5,705 nt of DNA from the NCBI GenBank assembly GCA_011055585.1, contig DRGT01000050.1:1-5705 (forward strand), in the 5' to 3' direction. Shown one piece after another: positions 1 through 5,435 of this stretch. Under the pieces are notes generated by a model. It had not been told where the DNA came from. It saw only the letters and a program-made list of their open reading frames with translations, and did not search any database. This DNA is from Candidatus Nitrosopumilus sp. (lineage in GTDB: Archaea; Thermoproteota; Nitrososphaeria; Nitrososphaerales; Nitrosopumilaceae). Positions within the stretch are counted from its first letter, which is position 1. Each line of letters begins with the position of its first letter. A program made the position numbers and the translations under genes.

Positions 1-517
1 CATCTGCACCCAAATATGGTTGTCTGCAAGTAATTCCAATTTTTCCCATGGTAGCTGCTTTTCCCAATGACACTGCAGTAATTCTTGCACGAAGCGTTGC
101 ACCAACTTTTAGTGTTCTTCCACTTTGGTTTGCAATAATCATACCAGACTTTACATCACTTTTTAGATAATCATCCATAACTTGAGAAAGGTGCAACAGT
201 GCATCAGTTGGGCCAATTCTTACAAAAGCCCCAAAGTCTGTAATGTCTACAATTTCTCCTTGAACAATTTCTTGTAGTTTTGGATAAAAGGTAAGAGCAT
301 CAAATTCTACTTTGTGAAATGTTCCACCGTCTCCTGCAATCATTTTTCCCATTTCATCAACTTTAGCATCAAGGATCATGATGATGTATCCCAAGTCTGC
401 ATTGATCATGCTTTCGTATTTTTCTTTGAGAATGTTGATTGCTGCTTTTTTTAGCGCAGTGCCAAACAAGCTTGGTGGAATCCTAACAACATCAAGTAGG
501 GTAGATATCGAAAACAA
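1..517 (-). CDS. rpo7: DNA-directed RNA polymerase subunit Rpo7 (RpoE1/E'), 3' end outside window
   Basis: Archaeal counterpart of eukaryotic Rpb7. With Rpo4 it forms the polymerase stalk, which helps promoter opening and binds nascent RNA. My translation gives 172 codons before the window edge, ending at the conserved CRQPYLGAD; in relatives the protein continues with a Trp and a short charged tail, so only a short C-terminus is missing. The N-terminal tip domain spans about residues 1-80, with VRIPPSLFG at 11-19 and the GDGG turn at 62-65. An S1 RNA-binding domain spans about 83-165, with GEIVDITDFGAFVRIGP at 87-103 and HLSQVMDDY at 109-117. There is no ATG near the N-terminus. The frame is open only from a TGA stop three codons earlier, and a TTG at 515-517 gives the family's normal start point, so TTG is the probable start. 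A weak GTGAG ribosome-binding-like site lies 5 nt upstream. Family assignment is very secure; the start is inferred. Confidence 0.93.
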   Translation of the reverse strand, partial: MFSISTLLDVVRIPPSLFGTALKKAAINILKEKYESMINADLGYIIMILDAKVDEMGKMIAGDGGTFHKVEFDALTFYPKLQEIVQGEIVDITDFGAFVRIGPTDALLHLSQVMDDYLKSDVKSGMIIANQSGRTLKVGATLRARITAVSLGKAATMGKIGITCRQPYLGAD

Positions 518-552
518 CTGTGCTCACTGCCAAATTTGATTTTATGAATCTT

Positions 553-564
553 TGGATAAATTTT
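553..564 (-). promoter_or_regulatory. Possible TATA box for rpo7
   Basis: Read on the minus strand this is AATTTATC in an A/T-rich setting, centred about 41 nt before the TTG start. An archaeal start site about 25 nt downstream would leave a leader of roughly 15 nt containing the GTGAG motif at 523-527. The match to the archaeal TATA consensus is only moderate, and other A/T-rich words occur in this spacer. Confidence 0.35.
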
Positions 565-632
565 GATATTTCTCCTAAAAAATTAGTCTGTCCTAAAATT
601 ATTCTCAAATTATAGAATGAGACTGACCTATC

Positions 633-640
633 TTTAAATA
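633..640 (+). promoter_or_regulatory. TATA box for the mrp operon (leaderless start)
   Basis: TTTAAATA is close to the archaeal TATA consensus. Its centre lies about 26 nt before the ATG at 663, which is the usual distance from TATA box to transcription start. The mRNA should therefore begin at or within a couple of bases of the start codon, as in many archaeal leaderless transcripts. No Shine-Dalgarno sequence is present before the ATG, which agrees. Confidence 0.65.
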
Positions 641-662
641 TTGTAAACAGACCTTTTCCAAC

Positions 663-1763
663 ATGGTTGGAGTAGACCAAGTACTAGAAAAATTAAGTAC
701 AGTGATTGATCCTGATTTGAAAAAAGATATTGTTTCGATGGGAATGATCAAAGATTTAGAATTAAACGATGGAGATCTAAAGTTTACACTAGAGCTAACA
801 ACACCAGCATGTCCATTCAATGCTGACATTGAAGAAGATATTAGAAAAACAATTTCTGGAATTGATGGAATCAAAAACTTTGACATGAATATTACTGCGA
901 AAGTTATGGAAGGACGTTCTTTAGATGATGACACTGGTCTTTCAACTGTAAAAAACATCATTGGTGTTGCAAGTGGAAAAGGCGGAGTCGGCAAATCTAC
1001 TGTATCACTAAATCTTGCACTTGCATTATCTCAAACAGGTGCCAAAGTTGGACTTTTAGATGCAGACATTTACGGACCAAGCATTCCATTGATGCTTGGA
1101 ATGAAAGATGCGTCCATGGAAGTTGATAATAACAAACTACAACCAGTTGATTCACATGGAATCAAAGTTGTTTCTTTTGGATTTTTTGCAGAACAAGATC
1201 ATCAAGCAGCAATTTACAGAGGTCCAATCATTTCTGGAATTTTAAAACAATTTTTAGTTGATACAAACTGGAGCGATTTAGATTATCTTTTTGTAGATCT
1301 TCCACCTGGAACTGGTGATATTCCATTAACACTTGCACAAACAATTCCAATTACAGGAATTCTAGCTATCACAACTCCACAAGATGTTGCAAGCAGTGTT
1401 GCAGTAAAAGCAATTGGAATGTTTCAGAAATTAAACGTTCCAATCATTGGTGTTGTTGAAAACATGAGTTACTTTACTTGTTCAAAGTGTGATGAGAAAC
1501 ATTTCATCTTTGGTGAAGGTGGCGCAAAAAAAATTAGTGAAAAATTTAACATTCCATTTCTTGGAGAAATTCCGTTAAACTCTGGAATAATGTCTGGCTC
1601 TGATCTTGGAAAACCAATTATGTTGACTGATCCAAATTCTCCAAGCGCTGAAGCATTTAGCTCCACTGCCAAAAACATTGCTGCACAATGCAGTATTATT
1701 GCAGCAAAACTGCAAGAAGAATTGGCTGTAGAAGCAACAAGTACTTCAAGCTCAAGTAGCTAA
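663..1763 (+). CDS. Mrp/ApbC/NBP35-type iron-sulfur carrier P-loop ATPase with N-terminal MIP18 (DUF59) domain
   Basis: Cytoplasmic ATPase of the Mrp/Nbp35 family, which binds Fe-S clusters and passes them to apoproteins. The 366-residue protein has a MIP18/DUF59 domain at about 5-85, including the conserved Cys50 in TTPACPF. The SIMIBI P-loop domain follows: deviant Walker A SGKGGVGKST at 104-113 (signature Lys106, P-loop Lys111), Walker A' LLDADIYGPS at 131-140, and switch II VDLPPGTGD at 211-219. The CSKC pair at 273-276 is the CxxC that holds a bridging [4Fe-4S] cluster between two subunits in this family. The length is typical for the DUF59-plus-ATPase form. The last eight residues are a low-complexity Ser/Thr tail outside the fold. 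The ATG at 663 is supported by the TATA box about 26 nt upstream. It is the first gene of a probable operon with the dephospho-CoA kinase 10 bases downstream. The client proteins are unknown. Confidence 0.95.
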   Translation: MVGVDQVLEKLSTVIDPDLKKDIVSMGMIKDLELNDGDLKFTLELTTPACPFNADIEEDIRKTISGIDGIKNFDMNITAKVMEGRSLDDDTGLSTVKNIIGVASGKGGVGKSTVSLNLALALSQTGAKVGLLDADIYGPSIPLMLGMKDASMEVDNNKLQPVDSHGIKVVSFGFFAEQDHQAAIYRGPIISGILKQFLVDTNWSDLDYLFVDLPPGTGDIPLTLAQTIPITGILAITTPQDVASSVAVKAIGMFQKLNVPIIGVVENMSYFTCSKCDEKHFIFGEGGAKKISEKFNIPFLGEIPLNSGIMSGSDLGKPIMLTDPNSPSAEAFSSTAKNIAAQCSIIAAKLQEELAVEATSTSSSSS

Positions 1764-1773
1764 CTGAGTTTTA

Positions 1774-2271
1774 GTGCGTCTTCCAGAAAACCTTCGCGAG
1801 CAATTAAAGATTCCACTTGGAATACTAATTCCAGACAATCAAACATCAAAAGAAAATATTCTAAATCTAATTCCTGAAAATTCATTTGTAATTGCAGTGG
1901 GTGATGCAACAACAGAAAAGTTACAAAGTTATGGAATTATTCCATCACTTCAAATTGTTGATGCTCAAGAAAAAAGAATCAAAAGAGAACCACCTCAAGC
2001 AAATAAAGTTTCTACAAACCTTTCTTGTCAAAACCCTGCAGGTGAGATAACGGAACAAAGCATTGAGATAATTAAACAAGCAATAACATCAAAACCGCCA
2101 GTTCGAATTATTGTAGATGGTGAAGAGGATCTTCTAGTCATTCCTGTCTGTATTTATGCACCAGAAAACACCATTATTATGTATGGGCAACCAAATGAAG
2201 GCCTAGTTGTGGTAACAGTTAACGAAGAGATAAAAAAGAAAACTAAATCAATCCTTGAAGCTATGAATTAG
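1774..2271 (+). CDS. GTP-dependent dephospho-CoA kinase (DUF359 family)
   Basis: Catalyses the last step of archaeal coenzyme A synthesis, phosphorylating the 3'-hydroxyl of dephospho-CoA with GTP. This family is unrelated to bacterial CoaE and has no classical P-loop. The 165-residue protein has the family's conserved blocks in order: RLPENLREQLKIPLG at 2-16, VGDATTEKL at 42-50, the acidic/basic segment IVDAQEKR at 61-68, GEEDLLVIP at 116-124, and YGQPNEGLVVV at 137-147. The GD, D and EED acidic residues are expected to bind metal and nucleotide. The start is a GTG; it places the conserved LPE..R..L..PLG at the very N-terminus as in relatives, and no in-frame ATG lies nearby. It follows the Mrp-type gene by 10 bases with no promoter between, so the two are probably co-transcribed. 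A C/D sRNA candidate starts right after its stop codon. Confidence 0.93.
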   Translation: MRLPENLREQLKIPLGILIPDNQTSKENILNLIPENSFVIAVGDATTEKLQSYGIIPSLQIVDAQEKRIKREPPQANKVSTNLSCQNPAGEITEQSIEIIKQAITSKPPVRIIVDGEEDLLVIPVCIYAPENTIIMYGQPNEGLVVVTVNEEIKKKTKSILEAMN

Positions 2272-2273
2272 TA

Positions 2274-2332
2274 GGGTATGATGAGACGGTGGCTGTATGA
2301 TCTATGATTACACCTATCTAAACTCTGACCCC
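2274..2332 (+). ncRNA. Candidate box C/D sRNA (2'-O-methylation guide)
   Basis: Box C ATGATGA lies at 2278-2284 and box D CTGA at 2325-2328, 51 nt from end to end, the normal size for archaeal C/D sRNAs. GGG at 2274-2276 can pair with CCC at 2329-2331, closing a kink-turn whose three-base bulge is T-A-T, as expected for boxes C and D. Internally, ATGATTA at 2304-2310 fits box C' with one mismatch. Box D' is either ATGA at 2297-2300 (12-nt guide at 2285-2296, 3-nt D'-C' spacer) or CTGT at 2293-2296 (8-nt guide). The guide before box D is CTATCTAAACT at 2314-2324, whose complement is AGTTTAGATAG. By the fifth-nucleotide rule it would methylate the U opposite A2320. It starts three bases after the upstream stop codon and is followed by TTTT, so it may be processed from the operon's 3' UTR or have its own promoter inside that gene. 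The target is not identified. Confidence 0.62.
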
Positions 2333-2336
2333 TTTT
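2333..2336 (+). terminator. Possible oligo-T terminator after the sRNA/operon
   Basis: Four T residues directly follow the C/D terminal stem. Archaeal RNA polymerase can terminate on short T-runs, and this is the first one after the operon. The run is short, so the call is weak. Confidence 0.3.
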
Positions 2337-2381
2337 CATAATCAAAATAAACAAAGATTGAAGTAACAATTGACAATTCAG

Positions 2382-2388
2382 AATAAAC
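2382..2388 (+). promoter_or_regulatory. Possible TATA box for the metalloprotease-like gene
   Basis: AATAAAC is centred about 26 nt before the ATG at 2411. That would give a leaderless transcript starting at that ATG rather than at the TTG 15 bases upstream. The sequence is a mediocre TATA match; the spacing is the main argument. Confidence 0.3.
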
Positions 2389-2410
2389 TGTATTTTTGAA
2401 AAAAATCAGC

Positions 2411-2785
2411 ATGAAACTAGAACCTGATCTTAAATTACAAATTCTTGAAAAGGTTGGAATTTATTCTAATAGATTTTCAATTCCTGAACCAAAGGTTCTT
2501 TTCACTCCAAAGGAGGTTCTTGAGGAGCCAAGAGAATTAACAGAAGGAAGAAGAACAACTGCCTACAAATATTATGGAATTTCATACATGCAAAGTAATC
2601 TTATCTTTCTAAATGTAAAAAAAATTCCAGATGAAAAAACACTAGAAAACACAATTGTACATGAATTAATCCATATGCGATTTCCTTATCTAGCTCATGG
2701 AAAAAGATTCAACAAGCTTGTGCGCCAAGGGATACGAGGAAAACTTTTCCCACCATACAGAAAAAGAAAACAAGAGTCTAGCTAA
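2411..2785 (+). CDS. Small HEXXH zinc metalloprotease-like protein (SprT/YgjP-like)
   Basis: A 124-residue protein from the ATG at 2411, or 129 from an in-frame TTG at 2396. The extra five residues (MKKIS) look dispensable, and the spacing to a possible TATA box favours the ATG, but this is not settled. The catalytic signature is HELIH at residues 84-88, with Glu85 as the general base. A third ligand follows at His96 in the block HGKRF, a pattern typical of SprT-like minimal metalloproteases. The region before the motif (about 60-75) is predicted beta-strand, as expected for the edge strand next to the active-site helix. The C-terminus (about 108-121) is rich in Arg and Lys, which could mean nucleic-acid or membrane contact. 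There is no signal peptide or membrane segment, so it should be cytoplasmic. SprT relatives include DNA-protein crosslink proteases and YgjP is linked to nucleic-acid metabolism, but the substrate here is unknown. Confidence 0.82.
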   Translation: MKLEPDLKLQILEKVGIYSNRFSIPEPKVLFTPKEVLEEPRELTEGRRTTAYKYYGISYMQSNLIFLNVKKIPDEKTLENTIVHELIHMRFPYLAHGKRFNKLVRQGIRGKLFPPYRKRKQESS

Positions 2786-2799
2786 TTTCCTTTAATTGA

Positions 2800-2808
2800 T
2801 TTATATTT
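2800..2808 (+). promoter_or_regulatory. TATA box for the pyrophosphatase gene
   Basis: TTTATATTT is a near-consensus archaeal TATA box in the 50-base gap before the pyrophosphatase. Its centre at about 2804 predicts transcription starting near 2830, giving a leader of about 6 nt before the ATG at 2836. The gene thus appears to be transcribed on its own rather than from the metalloprotease gene upstream. Confidence 0.68.
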
Positions 2809-2835
2809 CCCAGCAATAGGCATGCAGGTATAATC

Positions 2836-4875
2836 ATGGCGGTACAGGAACTTCTGCCAATTGGGGCAGGCATTGCTTCTATTGTCATGGCTGGCGTATT
2901 TGCTATTTGGGTAACTAAACAACAACCAGGTACCAAAGAAATGTTGGAAATTTCAAATGCAGTAAAGGATGGCGCTTCCGCATTTATTAAAAGAGAAATG
3001 AAAATCATTATTCCAATTGCTATTGCATTATCATTGATTATTGGATTCTTTCTTCATGGATCAAATGGACTTGCGTTTGCAGTAGGTGCAGGATTATCAG
3101 CTGTTGCAGGAATTATTTCACTAAAAATTACTGTCAAAGCTGCAGTACGAACAGCTAATGCAACAACAGCTGGTCTTGGTAAAACATTTGCTTTAGCATT
3201 TAGAGGTGGAGCAACTGTTGGTCTAGCTATTCCAGCTATGGCGCTTCTTGCAATCACGCTACTTTACTATGCATTCCCTGACCCAATTACAATTGCAGGA
3301 GTTGGAATAGGTGCTAGTCTAATTGCACTTTTCATAAGAATTGGTGGTGGTATTTTTACTAAAGGTGCAGATATGGCTGCAGATTTGGTTGGCAAAGTAG
3401 AGGAAAACATTCCAGAAGACGATCCTCGTAACCCTGCTACAATTGCAGATAATGTGGGGGACAATGTTGGAGATGCAGCAGGAATGGGTTCAGATGTATA
3501 CGAGTCTTATATTGTAACTATTCTTGCATCACTACTAATTGCTGCTCTTATTGACTCTCCTGAAAATTTTCTTTATCCAATTTTAATTGGAGCATCAGGA
3601 TTGATTGCATCAATAATTGGGGCTGCATCAATTGGCACTAAAAAAATTACAGATGTTATGAAACCACTTAACAGAGCATTTTTCATTTCAGCAGGAGTTG
3701 CAATCGCATTAAACTTTACATTCACATATTTGTATTTGGGTCAGACACAACTAGCGTATGCATTGTTTGGATGTACCGTTATCGGTGTAATTTTAGTTCC
3801 AATAATTCAAAGAATCACTGATTACTATACAAGTTACAAATTTCCACCAGTTAGAGAAATTGCAGACTCTGCAAAATGGGGATATGCATCACTCACACTA
3901 ACGGGAATCGTCAAAGGAATGCAATCAACAGGACCATTTATGATTGCATTAATTGTTGCAATTCTAATTTCATTTACATTAGGATATAATGCTGCGCCAG
4001 ACCCATCACAAGCTTTACTCTATGGAATTTTTGGAACATCACTTACTGCAATGGCGATGTTGAGTCTAGCTGGAATTGTACTAAGCATTGATGCGTTCGG
4101 ACCTATTGCTGATAATGCTGGTGGAATTGTAGAGATGACTGGAATGGGAGAAGAGAATCGTAAAATCACTGATGAGATCGATGCTGTTGGAAATACTACA
4201 AAGGCAGTTACCAAAGGCTTTGCAATAGCTAGTGCAGGTTTAGCTGCATTAGCAATGATTCAGGCATTTCAATTTGAAGCCGCACATACATTTGATGCTG
4301 TTTTTGATTACAGTCTTTCAAATGTAACACTAATTGCAGGACTATTGGTTGGTGGGTTAATTCCATTCATAATTACAGGACAATTAATCAGCGGTGTATC
4401 AAGAGTAGCAACAAAACTAGTTGATGAAGTTAGACGGCAATTCAAAAATGATCCTGGCATTCTTGCTGGAAAATCAAAACCAGACTATGCAAAATGTGTA
4501 GATATTGCAACTGTGGCATCTGTAAAAGAACTTTGGAAGTCTGCATTAATCGTAGTTTCCACTCCAATAATTCTTGGCATTGCATTGGGCCCATCTTCTG
4601 TTGTTGGATTGTTAATGGGGGCTGTAGTTACAGGCATTCCTTTAGCATATCACTTGGCAAATACTGGTGGTGCTTGGGATAATGCAAAAAAACTCATTGA
4701 AATGAAAGGAGAAAAAGGAACAGAAGAGCACAAGGTGGCAGTAGTTGGGGATATAATTGGTGATCCATACAAAGACACTGCAGGACCTGCATTGAACACC
4801 GTCATAAAACTACTAAATACAATCGCTATTGTGTTTGTACCTGTGTTCTTTGGATTATTAGTGCTCAACCAGTAA
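2836..4875 (+). CDS. hppA: Membrane-bound proton-translocating pyrophosphatase, K+-independent type
   Basis: Integral membrane pump that hydrolyses pyrophosphate and moves H+ across the membrane, recovering energy from PPi made in biosynthesis. At 679 residues with many hydrophobic helices it is full length for the family. The catalytic loops are intact: GADMAADLVGKVEENIPEDD at 177-196, then DNVGDNVGDAAGMGSD at 205-220; DAFGPIADNAGG at 419-430; KPDYAKCVDIAT at 548-559; NTGGAWDNAKK at 609-619; and VGDIIGDPYKDTAGPALN at 637-654. Lys456 in GNTTKAVTKG replaces the Ala of K+-dependent enzymes, which classifies it as K+-independent; that class pumps protons in characterised members. The first loop has Met-Ala at 180-181 where the commoner family form is Val-Gly; the metal-binding Asp179, Asp183, Lys187 and Glu189 remain. 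A strong TATA box precedes it, and it ends six bases from a convergent gene. The assignment is very secure; ion selectivity is inferred from the signature. Confidence 0.97.
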   Translation: MAVQELLPIGAGIASIVMAGVFAIWVTKQQPGTKEMLEISNAVKDGASAFIKREMKIIIPIAIALSLIIGFFLHGSNGLAFAVGAGLSAVAGIISLKITVKAAVRTANATTAGLGKTFALAFRGGATVGLAIPAMALLAITLLYYAFPDPITIAGVGIGASLIALFIRIGGGIFTKGADMAADLVGKVEENIPEDDPRNPATIADNVGDNVGDAAGMGSDVYESYIVTILASLLIAALIDSPENFLYPILIGASGLIASIIGAASIGTKKITDVMKPLNRAFFISAGVAIALNFTFTYLYLGQTQLAYALFGCTVIGVILVPIIQRITDYYTSYKFPPVREIADSAKWGYASLTLTGIVKGMQSTGPFMIALIVAILISFTLGYNAAPDPSQALLYGIFGTSLTAMAMLSLAGIVLSIDAFGPIADNAGGIVEMTGMGEENRKITDEIDAVGNTTKAVTKGFAIASAGLAALAMIQAFQFEAAHTFDAVFDYSLSNVTLIAGLLVGGLIPFIITGQLISGVSRVATKLVDEVRRQFKNDPGILAGKSKPDYAKCVDIATVASVKELWKSALIVVSTPIILGIALGPSSVVGLLMGAVVTGIPLAYHLANTGGAWDNAKKLIEMKGEKGTEEHKVAVVGDIIGDPYKDTAGPALNTVIKLLNTIAIVFVPVFFGLLVLNQ

Positions 4876-4889
4876 TTTTAATTAATTTT
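4876..4889. terminator. Shared A/T-rich convergent terminator region
   Basis: Only six bases separate the stop codons of the convergent pyrophosphatase and 61-residue genes. The stretch TTTTAATTAATTTT gives T-runs for plus-strand transcripts and contains the palindrome TTAATTAA. Plus-strand termination probably occurs here or just inside the opposing gene. There is no hairpin, which archaeal termination does not need. Confidence 0.4.
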
Positions 4890-5067
4890 CATCGATAATA
4901 ATAGTCATATCAAGCTCATCAATCTGTGCTTTGATTGCTCTTTTCAAAGTGTCATTGTGCTTGTCACAGAATTTGAAATAATCATCAACTGTTTGAAAAC
5001 AACCACAAATCCATTTTGTTTTCTTGTCACCTTCAACCGTATGTTTTGCATATGGATGTTTTTCCAT
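4882..5067 (-). CDS. Small Cys/His-cluster protein, unknown function
   Basis: A 61-residue ORF starting with ATG and ending six bases from the pyrophosphatase stop codon. I do not recognise a named family. Its distinctive feature is CGC at residues 21-23 followed by CDKH at 34-37, giving Cys21, Cys23, Cys34 and His37. This four-ligand set could bind one zinc ion. The N-terminus is basic (Lys/His) and the rest predicts an amphipathic helix at about 38-51 with a hydrophobic TIII strand near the end. There is no signal peptide or membrane segment. The short run-on into a convergent stop, intact frame and metal-ligand pattern suggest a real gene rather than a chance ORF. Its promoter is unclear: a run TTTTTT at 5091-5096 (minus strand) sits about 25 nt upstream but is a poor TATA box. 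It could be a small zinc-ribbon-like adaptor, but that is speculation. Confidence 0.68.
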   Translation of the reverse strand: MEKHPYAKHTVEGDKKTKWICGCFQTVDDYFKFCDKHNDTLKRAIKAQIDELDMTIIIDEN

Positions 5068-5105
5068 GATTTTAAAGAATGAAAACAGCTAAAAAACTTT
5101 GGTAG

Positions 5106-5117
5106 AAAAATAAAAAA
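5106..5117 (-). terminator. Oligo-T terminator after the DUF2024 gene
   Basis: On the minus strand this reads TTTTTTATTTTT, beginning 11 bases after the DUF2024 stop codon. Runs of T like this are the usual intrinsic termination signal in archaea. If it works, the 61-residue gene downstream needs its own promoter; read-through would make the two co-transcribed. Confidence 0.55.
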
Positions 5118-5128
5118 TTAGAAGGAGT

Positions 5129-5386
5129 TTATGGACAGCCTTCCATTTTTTGGATGAAAAACCCGTCTTTCTCAATTGCTTGTGAAACAGGTTCAGGTGC
5201 ACTTTGTGAGTGACAAAATTGACACTCTTCAGTTGTTACAGCTGATTCTCCTTCACCAATTGAAGATAACCACTTTTTGGCATACCCTATTGCTTTATCA
5301 TGATCCTTTTCAGAAGTAATCACATCAAAATGCATAGTATGCCCATCATTGGCTTTTACGTAAGTATCGTATACGTGAATTTCCAT
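5129..5386 (-). CDS. DUF2024 family protein
   Basis: An 85-residue cytoplasmic protein of a small conserved family without assigned function. The family pattern is clear: MEIHVYDTYV at 1-10, then DGHTMHFDVI at 14-23, a helical segment KAIGYAKKWLSSIG at 31-44, the cysteine block EECQFCHS at 53-60, and the C-terminal FFIQKMEGC at 76-84. CQFC plus His59 and Cys84 could bind a metal or form a redox pair; this is inferred from residue type only. The frame is open to a TTG at 5402-5404 that would add six residues. I prefer the ATG at 5384-5386 because the family starts at that Met and because a TATA element lies 25 nt upstream, which would place the TTG upstream of the transcript. It is divergent from the cyclophilin-like gene and seems to share one promoter element with it. 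Confidence 0.85.
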   Translation of the reverse strand: MEIHVYDTYVKANDGHTMHFDVITSEKDHDKAIGYAKKWLSSIGEGESAVTTEECQFCHSQSAPEPVSQAIEKDGFFIQKMEGCP

Positions 5387-5407
5387 ATAATTATTGAAAG
5401 ACAAGGG

Positions 5408-5417
5408 ATATTTAATT
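5408..5417. promoter_or_regulatory. Single near-palindromic TATA element serving two divergent leaderless genes
   Basis: On the plus strand this reads ATATTTAATT with flanking A/T bases; on the minus strand it reads AATTAAATAT. Both readings are good archaeal TATA boxes. The element straddles 5411, exactly midway between the ATG of the DUF2024 gene (first base 5386) and that of the cyclophilin-like gene (5436), so each start codon is about 25 nt from it. Both transcripts should be leaderless. No other TATA-like word lies in the 49-base spacer. Confidence 0.65.
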
Positions 5418-5435
5418 CAAAGAACTACTTTACTC

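Noticed and set aside
492..680. 62-codon minus-strand ORF across the rpo7-mrp spacer
   Set aside because: It overlaps the rpo7 start in another frame and the mrp promoter, and has no family features; the rpo7 frame explains the conservation.
605..994. 129-codon minus-strand ORF opposite the start of the Mrp-type gene
   Set aside because: It overlaps antisense to a well-supported gene, its composition is Ser/Ile-rich as expected for a shadow frame, and no recognisable domain is present.
2368..2379. Repeated CAATT in the spacer before the metalloprotease gene
   Set aside because: Two five-base A/T-rich copies are expected by chance at this base composition.
2828..2835. TATAAT-like word (bacterial -10 look-alike) just before the pyrophosphatase ATG
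   Set aside because: The genome is archaeal, and the word is too close to the ATG to act as a TATA box; TTTATATTT at 2800-2808 is correctly placed.
4494..4682. 62-codon plus-strand ORF inside the pyrophosphatase gene
   Set aside because: It is a Cys/Trp-rich out-of-frame shadow of a clearly coding region.
5071..5076. TTTAAA just before the 61-residue gene as its TATA box
   Set aside because: It lies only 3-9 nt from the ATG, so transcription would start inside the coding sequence.
5387..5404. TTG start for the DUF2024 gene, adding six residues
   Set aside because: It would start upstream of the predicted transcript start set by the TATA element at about 5411, and the family begins at the downstream Met.
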